Source: Saprospiraceae bacterium (GTDB lineage Bacteria; Bacteroidota; Bacteroidia; Chitinophagales; Saprospiraceae). From it: DNA of 64,000 nt. The notes under the pieces are model-generated. The model worked only from the letters and a program-made list of their open reading frames with translations, was not told the origin of the DNA and searched no databases. The stretch lies in assembly GCA_022844565.1 (NCBI GenBank), contig JALHLK010000005.1, positions 114,875 to 178,874 on the forward strand. The letters run 5' to 3'. This document shows, piece after piece, positions 46,551 through 56,471 of this stretch. Numbering within the stretch: the first letter of the stretch is position 1; every line of letters starts with the position of its first letter. A program made the translations under genes and the position numbers.

Positions 46551-47714
46551 TTACTGCACTGTAATTGTAATTTCTTTAACTTGTCTTTCAAATGGATATT
46601 CGCTAGATAAAATCTCATCAGCTCTTCCTGTTCGATAACCATCTCCGCTATATTGTTTTCTTCCTGTAAAGGTTGAAACTAAGGTAGCTTTATACACTCC
46701 TGGAGTAGTATACTTGTAAGCATATTTATGGGTCCTTCCTGCATTTACAAATGGTAAAGCTACACCGATATCAAAAGATTTTATGTTGTTTTGAATACTT
46801 CCTATTGCTACTTCTTGTATAAATACTCTGCCTTTATAAGCTAATAGATCACCATTATCATCAGTAACGGTTGGATCATCAGCATTGATAAAAAACCTTA
46901 ACTCATCTATACCTTTTTTTGGATTAAGTGTTGGATTAGCTGTTCGCCATGCAGTAAGTAATGTTGTCAAGTTAAAATTAATAGTAGTTAACAACTCCCT
47001 TACTGTGTTTATAGAATAAGAAATGGTTGTTTCTTTTCCGTCAATGACAGCTTGAACACCTAATTTAACAGCAATTCCTGTTTGGACATTAGGATCATGC
47101 CCGTCAGGGAAAGATAGAGAAAGACTCAAATTGTTATTAACAACAGTATTTACTGCACCTAGGGCAGCTAATTGAACATTAGTAAAATTTAGCAAACCTG
47201 GTAATACTGCATTATCTGGCTTGATTGTCAAACGGTGTGGTTCTGTGGTGTTTACATCCAGTTGTAAATAGGTAGATTGAGTACTATTTGCTACATCGAA
47301 AGAAACCAATTTTCCTTGATATAACTTGATAGGTCCTTTATCAAAACTATAACTTGCTGGAACCGTCGTAAAATTAGGTATGTAATTATAAAATTCCTTA
47401 AGATCAGGAAGCCTACTAGCAAATATTGTATTCTTCAACTCAGTATCGTTATACCCTTTTAATTCGACTAGTGCAATGCGACTTTTAGAAAAATCCTTAT
47501 TAATATCGCCAGTATATATTGACGATGCGTCAGCTCCAGAGCCAATAGAAAAAACTACACTTTCGCCTGCTTTGATAGTTTGTTTGTCTGCAGTGTAGGA
47601 GATATCTACTACTTCTAAATTGCCTTCTTTTTGGCAATTTGTCAGGGTAAAAGCAATTAAAGTAAATATAATTATTCTTTTCATTTTTATTATCTGTTTA
47701 ATTTTAAAAACCAA
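46551..47714 (-). CDS. PUL-associated outer-membrane lipoprotein (DUF5017-like/putative surface glycan-binding protein)
   Basis: 'IAFTLTNCQKEG' lipobox; PKD-like 'ADKQTIKAGESVVFSIG'; directly downstream of susD. Confidence 0.65.
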   Translation of the reverse strand: MVFKIKQIIKMKRIIIFTLIAFTLTNCQKEGNLEVVDISYTADKQTIKAGESVVFSIGSGADASSIYTGDINKDFSKSRIALVELKGYNDTELKNTIFASRLPDLKEFYNYIPNFTTVPASYSFDKGPIKLYQGKLVSFDVANSTQSTYLQLDVNTTEPHRLTIKPDNAVLPGLLNFTNVQLAALGAVNTVVNNNLSLSLSFPDGHDPNVQTGIAVKLGVQAVIDGKETTISYSINTVRELLTTINFNLTTLLTAWRTANPTLNPKKGIDELRFFINADDPTVTDDNGDLLAYKGRVFIQEVAIGSIQNNIKSFDIGVALPFVNAGRTHKYAYKYTTPGVYKATLVSTFTGRKQYSGDGYRTGRADEILSSEYPFERQVKEITITVQ

Positions 47715-49836
47715 GATTCTGATTTAATTTTGGATTTCTGGCAATCTCATTTGCAGGGATTGCAAAATATGAAAATTTTTCATCAGGCAGCGGAAGTATT
47801 TGTACACCAAATGGTGTCGATTGTAGAGAACGTTTTGTCAATGGATTTATTTTTGATTTTATAGAGCTGATATTACTTACAAGTCTACCATATCTAACTA
47901 AATCTAACCATCTACTATTTTGCTCTCCTGCTAATTCTCTCCACCTTTCATCCAAAAGGGCTTCTCTAAAATCATTTTGACTAAGTGAAGCAGCAAAATC
48001 AGGAACCCAATCTTTAGTTTCTGGAAAATCTTTAAAATTTCTAATAACAGGATTAGCAGGCACTTCTCTTATACCTCTAAAAGCGGAAATTTGAAAGTAA
48101 TATTTCTTCAATGTATCTGCTGCATTTTGATTTCTAGCAGGTGCCGGGGTTCTACCTACTTTTGCTTCTCTTTCAAATACTTGCTGGTATGTAGCTGTAT
48201 ATGGGCTATTTGGTAAAATCCTTGTTGCAGGAGTTAAAGCGTCATAATAAATAAAGTTTCTTGCTCTATTTCTTACGAGATTTACCGCTTCTCTAGCTGT
48301 AAATTTGCCGTCTGCAGGTTTTGTATTAGGTCCTGACAATTCATTTACTACTTCAGAATACATCAATAATACTTCTGAATATCTCATTATAGGAAAATCT
48401 GTGTCAAATGTAGCATCTGTATAGCCTGCCTGAGTTATTGGATTTCTTCTAAATTTTACTAGTTTTATATTAGGTACTGCAGTAGCTCCACCACCACCCC
48501 ATATAGTAGAAAAGCTTCTTACACCATTAGTTGTTACAATGTCAACAGCCCCTGGATTGTTCCTAAATGCATTATTGTCATTCACCAATTCAAACCAATA
48601 AGGTCTGCACCAAGGATACGGTTCAGAACTTCTCAAGAATATTTCACAATTTATTCCTTGTCCATTTGGACAATCGCCAGGGCCATTTTGAAATCCCGCA
48701 GTTGTATTTACGTTAAAAGATCTAAATTCTCCGTCTTCAAAACTCCAAAATCTTCTTACCCAATCACCAGGCGAATCAAGGTCAAATGCTGATAAACCCC
48801 AGTCATTTGGGAAAGATCCACCATTAGCATTAGCTAAAGAACCTAGGAATACTGTATTCGGAGCACTAGAGTTATTAAAAAATCCACTTTGTTGACCAAA
48901 AAGATTTGAGTTATTTTTATCATTTACATTAAACTCAATTGTAAAGACTAATTCGTTCTGTCCTGCATATTGCTTGTCTCCTATAAAGTTATCTGGGAAG
49001 TAGGGTTTTAAGTCATATTTATTGCTATTAATTACTGTGTTTAGAGCCGCTAATGACTTGGTATAGTTTTCTTGACCGTTTCCAGATTTATCTCGATGTT
49101 TTTCAATAGATGCCATCAAAAGGTGAGCTTTACCTAGAAATGCTGATGCAACAGTTTTATCAGCCCTACCTCTGACTGAATTTAATGGCAGCTGTTCTAT
49201 TGCTTTATTAAACTCATCTGTTACAAATTTGTAGACCAATATTTCCTGATCTCTCATTTTATCACCTGGACTATTGGTGACATCAAATATCTCATCAAAA
49301 TTTTTAAAAAATTGAGTGATAATAGGAACATTTCTAAATAGTGTAGCCAGTTGCATATATGCCAATGCTCTAATGAATCTAGCTTCTCCTTCCACTCGAT
49401 TCCATTGAGCTTTTTCAGTATCAGGAATATTTGTTGAAGAAAGTCCCTTTTGAGTTTTTTCGATTGTGATATTAGCTTTTGCAATAACATTAAAACACGC
49501 ATCCCAGATTCTTATAGATTCTCCATCAGTAGCGTCATGTTGCATTCTTCCAATTCCACTTCTCGCTAAAGTAGTACCAGGGTTACCAACAGAATAATCT
49601 GATGGAAACCAAGCCCAATAGACAGTACCCAAAAAATTATCATTTCGCATTTCTGAATAAGCTTGTGTCAATAGAAAATCTGCTTCCTGAGGAGTTTTGC
49701 CAAAATCATCGATAAGCACATTAGATTTGATCGAAGGCTCTAAAAAATCTTCACAACCAGAAAAAGTGATTAATAGTAAAAATAGAACTATTATATTATG
49801 TAATTTTTTCATTTTATTAAAATTTTTATCTATCAA
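47704..49836 (-). CDS. SusD/RagB family nutrient-binding outer-membrane lipoprotein
   Basis: 'LLITFSGCEDFLEPS', 'RFIRALAYMQLATLFRNVPIIT', 'ALLDERWRELAGEQNSRWLDLVRYGRL'. Confidence 0.97.
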   Translation of the reverse strand: MIDKNFNKMKKLHNIIVLFLLLITFSGCEDFLEPSIKSNVLIDDFGKTPQEADFLLTQAYSEMRNDNFLGTVYWAWFPSDYSVGNPGTTLARSGIGRMQHDATDGESIRIWDACFNVIAKANITIEKTQKGLSSTNIPDTEKAQWNRVEGEARFIRALAYMQLATLFRNVPIITQFFKNFDEIFDVTNSPGDKMRDQEILVYKFVTDEFNKAIEQLPLNSVRGRADKTVASAFLGKAHLLMASIEKHRDKSGNGQENYTKSLAALNTVINSNKYDLKPYFPDNFIGDKQYAGQNELVFTIEFNVNDKNNSNLFGQQSGFFNNSSAPNTVFLGSLANANGGSFPNDWGLSAFDLDSPGDWVRRFWSFEDGEFRSFNVNTTAGFQNGPGDCPNGQGINCEIFLRSSEPYPWCRPYWFELVNDNNAFRNNPGAVDIVTTNGVRSFSTIWGGGGATAVPNIKLVKFRRNPITQAGYTDATFDTDFPIMRYSEVLLMYSEVVNELSGPNTKPADGKFTAREAVNLVRNRARNFIYYDALTPATRILPNSPYTATYQQVFEREAKVGRTPAPARNQNAADTLKKYYFQISAFRGIREVPANPVIRNFKDFPETKDWVPDFAASLSQNDFREALLDERWRELAGEQNSRWLDLVRYGRLVSNISSIKSKINPLTKRSLQSTPFGVQILPLPDEKFSYFAIPANEIARNPKLNQNLGF

Positions 49837-49841
49837 ATTAA

Positions 49842-52800
49842 TTAAAAACCTAAGTCTACACCAAATAGGAAAAACCTAGATCTAGGATATGCACCTTGAT
49901 CTAATCCTGGGAAAAGACCTCTGTTTTGGCCCCTTGCTGCATTTACTTCTGGATCAAACCACGAGTATCGAGATAATAAAGCTAGATTTTGCCCCGTGAA
50001 TGTAATTTTGGCTGTCCTCAAATTTACTTTTTTCATAAATTTAGAAGGTAAAGTATATCCAACTCTTAAAGTTTCAAATCGAAGGAAAGATCCGTCTTCT
50101 ACCATCTCACTTCTTGAAAATGTAGATCCAGATCGTGTTGTGAAAATGGCAAAATATGACTGGTAGTTTCTATCTTGATCTTGTCGATTCCAAATATCAT
50201 TAGAAATGATAGTCTGTAAGTTATTATCTCCTCTTAGATAATGTGCTCTATTTAAATTATTATTTACTACATCATTGCCATATGACCATCTCATAAATGC
50301 ATAAAAATCAAAAGATTTGTATGTTAATGTATTGCCAATGCCACCTGTATGTAGGGGAAGTGCATAAGCCATAGGTACGTATTCAGTCCGATCTATCAAG
50401 CCATCACCATTTACGTCTAAAAATCCAAATTCTCCCACATTGTTGTCTGCTGTTTTTCTTGGAGAGTTCAACAATTCAGTTTCGTTGTTGATAAGACCAT
50501 CTTGGATAGTACCGTAATAAACGCCAATAGGTTGTCCTACTCTTAAAAGGACATCATTTGTATTAGGTCCTGTACCTATTACGGTAAAGGCTAAATCAGG
50601 CTGCCCACCTAAGTCGGTAATTTTATTTCTATTCCATGCGATATTGAAATTTGTATTCCATGAAAAATTCCTCTTATTGATGTTAAAAGAAGTTAATTCT
50701 AATTCGAGACCTCTGTTGGTTAATCCACCAACATTGCGAATTGTACTTGTAAATGAAGAATATGTTGGCAATTGGACATCTAAAAGTAGTCCACTCGTTC
50801 TATTGCTATATACATTTGTACTTAAAGTAAATCTATCTTTCAAAAACCCAAAGTCAATACCAAGATTGAGCCCAGTAGTTTGCTCCCATGTTACATCCGG
50901 ATTAGCAAACCGAGTTCCTACATTGACAGATGTAGATACACTATTGTTAAATGGATATCCGCCATTAGATAAGTTACCAAGTAAAAGTCCTGAGTTTATT
51001 GGTATTTGATTATTACCCGTTACCCCTACTCCACCTCTAATTTTTAGATTAGAAAGATATTTTTCTGAAAATTTCATAAATGGTTCATCTATAATATTCC
51101 AAGCAAATGATGCGGCAGGAAAAATACCTGTTTTATCGGTTATAAATCTAGAAGATTGGTCTACTCTTAATGAACTCGTAAAAACATATTTTCTTTTATA
51201 ATCATATTGTACCCTACCTATGAAAGACTGATCTCTGATATCAAAATACTGGGGAACAGAAAAAACAGATCCAGCAGCTTGTAAAGTATATTCCTTCAAA
51301 ACTTCTGTTGAAAACTGTTCATAAGTCGTTCTAAGCCTATCGTCAGCAGTTTTACGAGCTTCGTAAATAAGGTTAGCTGCAATCTTATGATTCTTATTAA
51401 ACTTGTGATTGATAGCAATTCTTGGGTTTATGGTCCATCTTATATCTTCTCCTCTTTCCAATATTGCTCTACCATTTGTGTTAGAAGCTTCTCTTAACAC
51501 CCTTGAAACAAAATAATTACTACTATTGAGGTCATTAGTCAATCCTGCATTCATTGCAAATTCTAGCCAAGATAGAGGCTTTATAGAGATATTTAAGTTG
51601 CCCGAAAACCAATTAGTCTGTCTATTAGAGATCGTTTCATTCAATCTAAATTCTGGACTTTCTGGGCCAGCTCCTTGACCACCATTATTGATTACTCCTT
51701 CAGTACCACCTGTTATATTATCTCTATTGATAAATGGATTCATAAAAGTGCTTTGACTTACCGCATTATCTACTCTCCAATCACCTATTAAACCTTCATA
51801 ATCAGTATTGGCATACTGCAACCTCATTCCCGCTGTTATAATCTTACCAATTTTTTGTTCTAAATTGAGTCTACCAGAAAGTCGACTAAATCCTGAATTA
51901 ATTAATAGTCCTTTCTCATTTAAATAACCTAATGACGCAAAATAAGAAGTTCCATTATTAGAAGACCCAGAAAAATCAAAATCATATTGTGCTCTTTGTG
52001 TATTTTGGGTTATCACATCAAGCCAATTTGTACCTTCATAGTTGGTCAAACCATATTGATTTTTGAGTACATCTCTATACTTGATGTCACCTCCTTCAGC
52101 CCCTTGATTTACGAAAGCTAACATTTCCCACACGCTAGGTGCTCCAGGATTTAAAATAGCACCTGCTTGACCACCATTGTTTCCACCAGAAGTTCTTGCT
52201 ATGGTAGCTCTATATAAAGCATATTCTTCAGATGAAAGTACCGGAAGTGTTCTAGCAAAAGTACCGAAGCCCCTCTTTACGTTCAAATTAATAATTGGTT
52301 TACCTTTCGCTCCATTTTTAGTAGTAATTACAATTACCCCATTTGTAGCACCTACCCCATACAAAGCAGTTGCCGATGCATCCTTCAATACGTCTATAGA
52401 TGCAATATCATTAGGATTTATAACTGATAATGGATTTACGGTACTATTTCCATCAGTTATATAAGGAATATTATCAATAACAATCAATGGGGAACTTCCG
52501 CCAGAAATAGAATTAGACCCTCTAATATTAATACTAAACCCCGCTCCAGGCGTTCCATCATTTGACACAATGTTTACACCCGCAGCTCGACCTTGCAGTA
52601 ATTCTGATACATTGACAGGTGCTGTATTCTTTAAAGTTGACTGATCAATTTTAGATACAGCTCCAGAGGTTTCTTTCTTAAAAGTCTCGATTCCATACCC
52701 TGAAATTACCACCTCTTCTAATAAATTAGTATCTTCTAAAAGGAGTATATCAATTTTTGATTCCTGTCCTACCACAATTTCTTGTGATTGAGATCCAACA

Positions 52801-53057
52801 AATGATATTATTAATTTTTCTCCTGGAGATGCTTGAATGGTATACTCTCCGTTTATATCTGTAATCGCACCTCGATTTGTGCCATTTACTGCGACTGTCG
52901 CACCGATGACAGCGTCACCATTTTTATCTTTTACTATCCCACTGATTGTCTTGCTTTGTGCGAACAATCCGACTTGTGCTGTAAAGAAGATAATTAACAA
53001 AAGTAATAGTTTCTTCATTTTAATTAACGATTTGATAATACAATAATAGTACTGCAA
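49842..53057 (-). CDS. SusC/RagA family TonB-dependent receptor (start probably the internal MKKLLLLLI at 53018)
   Basis: Carboxypeptidase-like 'ISGIVKDKNGDAVIGATVAVNGTNRGAITDINGEYTI', plug 'GRAAGVNIVSNDGTPGAGFSINIRGSNSISGGSSPLIVIDNIPY'. Confidence 0.97.
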   Translation of the reverse strand: MQYYYCIIKSLIKMKKLLLLLIIFFTAQVGLFAQSKTISGIVKDKNGDAVIGATVAVNGTNRGAITDINGEYTIQASPGEKLIISFVGSQSQEIVVGQESKIDILLLEDTNLLEEVVISGYGIETFKKETSGAVSKIDQSTLKNTAPVNVSELLQGRAAGVNIVSNDGTPGAGFSINIRGSNSISGGSSPLIVIDNIPYITDGNSTVNPLSVINPNDIASIDVLKDASATALYGVGATNGVIVITTKNGAKGKPIINLNVKRGFGTFARTLPVLSSEEYALYRATIARTSGGNNGGQAGAILNPGAPSVWEMLAFVNQGAEGGDIKYRDVLKNQYGLTNYEGTNWLDVITQNTQRAQYDFDFSGSSNNGTSYFASLGYLNEKGLLINSGFSRLSGRLNLEQKIGKIITAGMRLQYANTDYEGLIGDWRVDNAVSQSTFMNPFINRDNITGGTEGVINNGGQGAGPESPEFRLNETISNRQTNWFSGNLNISIKPLSWLEFAMNAGLTNDLNSSNYFVSRVLREASNTNGRAILERGEDIRWTINPRIAINHKFNKNHKIAANLIYEARKTADDRLRTTYEQFSTEVLKEYTLQAAGSVFSVPQYFDIRDQSFIGRVQYDYKRKYVFTSSLRVDQSSRFITDKTGIFPAASFAWNIIDEPFMKFSEKYLSNLKIRGGVGVTGNNQIPINSGLLLGNLSNGGYPFNNSVSTSVNVGTRFANPDVTWEQTTGLNLGIDFGFLKDRFTLSTNVYSNRTSGLLLDVQLPTYSSFTSTIRNVGGLTNRGLELELTSFNINKRNFSWNTNFNIAWNRNKITDLGGQPDLAFTVIGTGPNTNDVLLRVGQPIGVYYGTIQDGLINNETELLNSPRKTADNNVGEFGFLDVNGDGLIDRTEYVPMAYALPLHTGGIGNTLTYKSFDFYAFMRWSYGNDVVNNNLNRAHYLRGDNNLQTIISNDIWNRQDQDRNYQSYFAIFTTRSGSTFSRSEMVEDGSFLRFETLRVGYTLPSKFMKKVNLRTAKITFTGQNLALLSRYSWFDPEVNAARGQNRGLFPGLDQGAYPRSRFFLFGVDLGF

Positions 53058-53084
53058 AACAAATACTTATTCCCTAAGGTAGGT

Positions 53085-53114
53085 TGCTCTTTTGTTCTCA
53101 TAAACTGCTCTTTT
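53085..53114. promoter_or_regulatory. Direct repeat TGCTCTTTT-N12-TGCTCTTTT (21-bp period) upstream of susC
   Basis: Two exact 9-bp copies at 53085-53093 and 53106-53114. Confidence 0.5.
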
Positions 53115-53203
53115 ATGCAAATGAACTTTTAAGCATTTTTTTTGAATGTTAATGGCAGATTTCATAAATAATTTTAATTGAATAAAATTTTTTTAATGGA
53201 AAT

Positions 53204-53833
53204 TTATACAATTACTCCCACCACCCTACAAGGACACCCATCCCCACCCCCAATCTTCAAAGGCAATGCCACCAATTCAATCATTTTAGATGTAATTCTT
53301 TCCGTATTGACCAATCCCTCAATAATGATGACCGAATTCAAAAGAATTTTATGAATTTCATCCACTTCCTTCAAATTATTTACATCTGCCACAGAAGGTG
53401 GCTCTACTGCCAAAATATTCACACCATTTGCCACCATCCATTGCGCTAATTCTTTACTTATTCGAGGTAAAGCATTTCGATAAGCATCAGTCCCGTGCTT
53501 TGCGCTCCAACCCGTTCTCAGTATGATGCTATCACCTGATCTGAATTCAGACAACTGACCCAAGACATTATCTAAACCAATTAATTGCGAATCTTCTTTG
53601 ATCTCTACATCAACCACCCAACACCTTTTAGCAAAAAATCGCTCGACTGGAAACTGGTCGATTGTAGCTTCACTCGCTTCAAAATGAACGGGAGCATCCA
53701 TGTGCGTGCCCGCATGAGAATAAAATGTGAGGGTACTAGCATTCCAACCATCGATCCCATAGTCCTTGGCTGCTGCCTTATTAAAGCCAGCAACCGTACT
53801 ATCAAATATTCGTGTCAGATCTATATATTTCAT
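53204..53833 (-). CDS. Cyclase family protein (kynurenine formamidase-like)
   Basis: 'FYSHAGTHMDAPVHF' (HxGTHxDxPxH) and 'GSDAYRN'-like/'VNILAVEPPSV' motifs. Confidence 0.9.
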   Translation of the reverse strand: MKYIDLTRIFDSTVAGFNKAAAKDYGIDGWNASTLTFYSHAGTHMDAPVHFEASEATIDQFPVERFFAKRCWVVDVEIKEDSQLIGLDNVLGQLSEFRSGDSIILRTGWSAKHGTDAYRNALPRISKELAQWMVANGVNILAVEPPSVADVNNLKEVDEIHKILLNSVIIIEGLVNTERITSKMIELVALPLKIGGGDGCPCRVVGVIV

Positions 53834-54882
53834 AGATGGTCGATCACCGCTTTGGCTACTTCTTGAGTAGTATATTTACCGCCCACATCAGGAGTTAGGA
53901 TGCCTTTAGTTGTTACTTGATTGATGGCTTTGAAAACGTCTTTTGAGGCTTCTGCTTCTCCTATATGGTCCAAAAGAATACTTACCGAATTGATCTGACC
54001 TATCGGATTGGCGATCCCTTTACCTGCTATATCAGGTGCAGATCCATGAATTGGTTCGAACATCGATGGATAATCTCCTTCTGGATTGATATTACCACTA
54101 CCGCCATAACCAAGGCTGCCCATGATAGCTCCACCTAAGTCAGAAAGGATATCTCCAAGCATATTGGTAGTCAAAACCACGTCAAATATTTCTGGTCTCA
54201 GTACAAAATTAGCTGATGCAGCATCGATGTACATTTTGCGATAATTTACATCAGGATATTGAAGCGAGACCTCGTCAATCACCTTATCCCAATACCCTAA
54301 GGTGTATATTAAGGTATTTGATTTTGTAACATTGATTAAATTCTTATTTCTCTTTTGAGCCAATTTAAATGAAAAATGAGCGATTCTCTCTATTCCTGCT
54401 CGTGTAAAAAGACTGGTATCCGTAGCAAAACCATAAGACTCTTCAGGATACATCCATCTACCATTTTGCACAAACTCACCTTCGTTATTTTCGCGGATGA
54501 TAACAAAATCTATATCCTTTTGGGACTTATTTCTTAATGGGCTGTCGATACCTTCCAAAAGTTTGACAGGTCGGTAATTGACATATTGATTAAAAGCAGT
54601 TCTAACTTTATTGGTAAACATTTTGAATGGTAATCTATCATCAACCGCAGGCAGTCCAACGGCCCCAAAAAGTATAGCATCAAATTTTTTGAGCTTATCT
54701 AATCCATCTGCTTCTACAAAGTCGCCATGCTCCAAATAGTACTTTGCACCATAATCGAAGCGCTCTGAGCTAACCGTAAAATTGTGTTTTTTAGCTACCT
54801 CTACCAATACATCAAATGCTACTGGTACGATTTCATTACCAATTCCATCACCGTTTACAACTGCTATTTTGTAATTTTTCAT
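53830..54882 (-). CDS. Isocitrate/isopropylmalate/tartrate dehydrogenase family (beta-decarboxylating)
   Basis: 'IAVVNGDGIGNEIVPVA', 'VIIRENNEGEF', 'MLGDILSDLGGAIMGSLGYGGSGNINPEGDYPSMFEPIHGSAPDIAGKGIANPIGQI'. Confidence 0.94.
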   Translation of the reverse strand: MKNYKIAVVNGDGIGNEIVPVAFDVLVEVAKKHNFTVSSERFDYGAKYYLEHGDFVEADGLDKLKKFDAILFGAVGLPAVDDRLPFKMFTNKVRTAFNQYVNYRPVKLLEGIDSPLRNKSQKDIDFVIIRENNEGEFVQNGRWMYPEESYGFATDTSLFTRAGIERIAHFSFKLAQKRNKNLINVTKSNTLIYTLGYWDKVIDEVSLQYPDVNYRKMYIDAASANFVLRPEIFDVVLTTNMLGDILSDLGGAIMGSLGYGGSGNINPEGDYPSMFEPIHGSAPDIAGKGIANPIGQINSVSILLDHIGEAEASKDVFKAINQVTTKGILTPDVGGKYTTQEVAKAVIDHL

Positions 54883-54889
54883 AATTAAT

Positions 54890-56176
54890 TTAGCTTAAAA
54901 TTTTATTTTGTTTTATAAATCCCAACATTAACCAAGCCACTATGGCTACTATATTTAAAAATGCACCTAAATAGAAAAAGGGTTCATAAGACCCTGTCCA
55001 ATCCAATAGATAAGGAAAGGCCAAAGAAGTCAAGAAAGCTCCTATATTACCAAACATATTCATCGTACTTGAGACAGTACCCGAAAACTTTCCACCGATA
55101 TCAGAGCAAGAAGCCCATGATGGACTCAAAGTCATATCAGCACCAAAGATAGACAGTGAAAGGAATATCGTAGCCTCAACAGGAGAATTAGCTTTCATGG
55201 AAAACAACAAACCTACAGCTGACAATACAAAGCCAATAACGGCTGTAATCGACCTCGACCTAAAATTGAAACCTTTTATATATAGCCTATCTACCAAAAA
55301 TCCTGCACAAAGATTGCCCACTGCTCCAAAAATCAATGGAATAGAAGCTAAAGTCGATGCAAAAACCAGGTCTAATTCATACTTAGTTTTCATATAAGGC
55401 AATAACCATGTGAGACAAAAGAAAAACGTAAAATTGCTCGAAAAATATTGAATCATCAAGAGCCAAACACTTCTTGATTTTAACAAGAAACTACCCACAG
55501 CCCCTTTTACCTCCGTATCATTTTCATTTTGTCTATTTGCGAGAATGTAATCCAATTCTTCTTGAGATATAGATTTGTACTCTGATGGTTGATTTCTAAA
55601 TAACACATACCAGAGAATTGCCCAGAAAAATCCAATAAAAGTTAATACTAAGAAACTATTTTGCCAACCTATAGACTTAATAAGAATGGCAATAAGAGGC
55701 AGTGCAAAAGCAGCACCTAATCGACCAGCGGAAAAATTTATACCATTGACTGTTCCTCTTTCTTTTACGGGAATCCAATGAAATACTATCTTATTGATAC
55801 CCGGATAAGCACCAGCTTCACCTGCTCCAAAGAGAAATCTAAAGATCATTAAGCTCGTAAAATTCCAAGCATAGGCTGTCAATCCAGTAAAAACAGACCA
55901 AAATGCTACAATACCTGCCAAAATCTTTCTAGCACCAAATTTATCTATTAAGTATCCCCCCGGTATCTGAAACAAAGCATACCCCAATGAAAATATTGAC
56001 ATAGCCCACCCAAATTGCTTGTCTGTCAGTAGTAAATCTTGGGTAATCCCCGGTTTTGCAACAGAGATTAAGATTCTATCGACATAAAGTAATAAAGCTA
56101 GCAAAAATGTTCCAAAAACTAGAATGTAGCGGTATGGAATGCTAATATATTTAGAAACTACTTTGTTTTTATTCAT
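54890..56176 (-). CDS. MFS transporter, anion:cation symporter (ACS)-like acid-sugar permease
   Basis: 'DRILISVAKPGITQDLLLTDKQFGWAMSIFSLGYALFQIPGGYLIDKFGARKIL', 'RFLFGAGEAGAYPGINKIVFHW'. Confidence 0.9.
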   Translation of the reverse strand: MNKNKVVSKYISIPYRYILVFGTFLLALLLYVDRILISVAKPGITQDLLLTDKQFGWAMSIFSLGYALFQIPGGYLIDKFGARKILAGIVAFWSVFTGLTAYAWNFTSLMIFRFLFGAGEAGAYPGINKIVFHWIPVKERGTVNGINFSAGRLGAAFALPLIAILIKSIGWQNSFLVLTFIGFFWAILWYVLFRNQPSEYKSISQEELDYILANRQNENDTEVKGAVGSFLLKSRSVWLLMIQYFSSNFTFFFCLTWLLPYMKTKYELDLVFASTLASIPLIFGAVGNLCAGFLVDRLYIKGFNFRSRSITAVIGFVLSAVGLLFSMKANSPVEATIFLSLSIFGADMTLSPSWASCSDIGGKFSGTVSSTMNMFGNIGAFLTSLAFPYLLDWTGSYEPFFYLGAFLNIVAIVAWLMLGFIKQNKILS

Positions 56177-56471
56177 ATTCTTTAATAATATCTTTTTACA
56201 TTTTCATCAATGATCCATGTAAATTTTATACCTGATCTCGGGATACTAAAAATGCAAAATATTAGGGCTATCTATGATTTTTACATCTTTTCAAAATTCC
56301 AATTTAAGATATTAGGATAAATTTAAGATGAAAAATAAATCTACGTAACTTGTTATCATATCTATGCCGTCAAATGTACATTAGAACAAGATAATTGATT
56401 GATACCACAAAATCATTAAGTTTGGCAGACCTATTTTTGCTCTATTAATTATCTAAATTCAAATATTCGTT

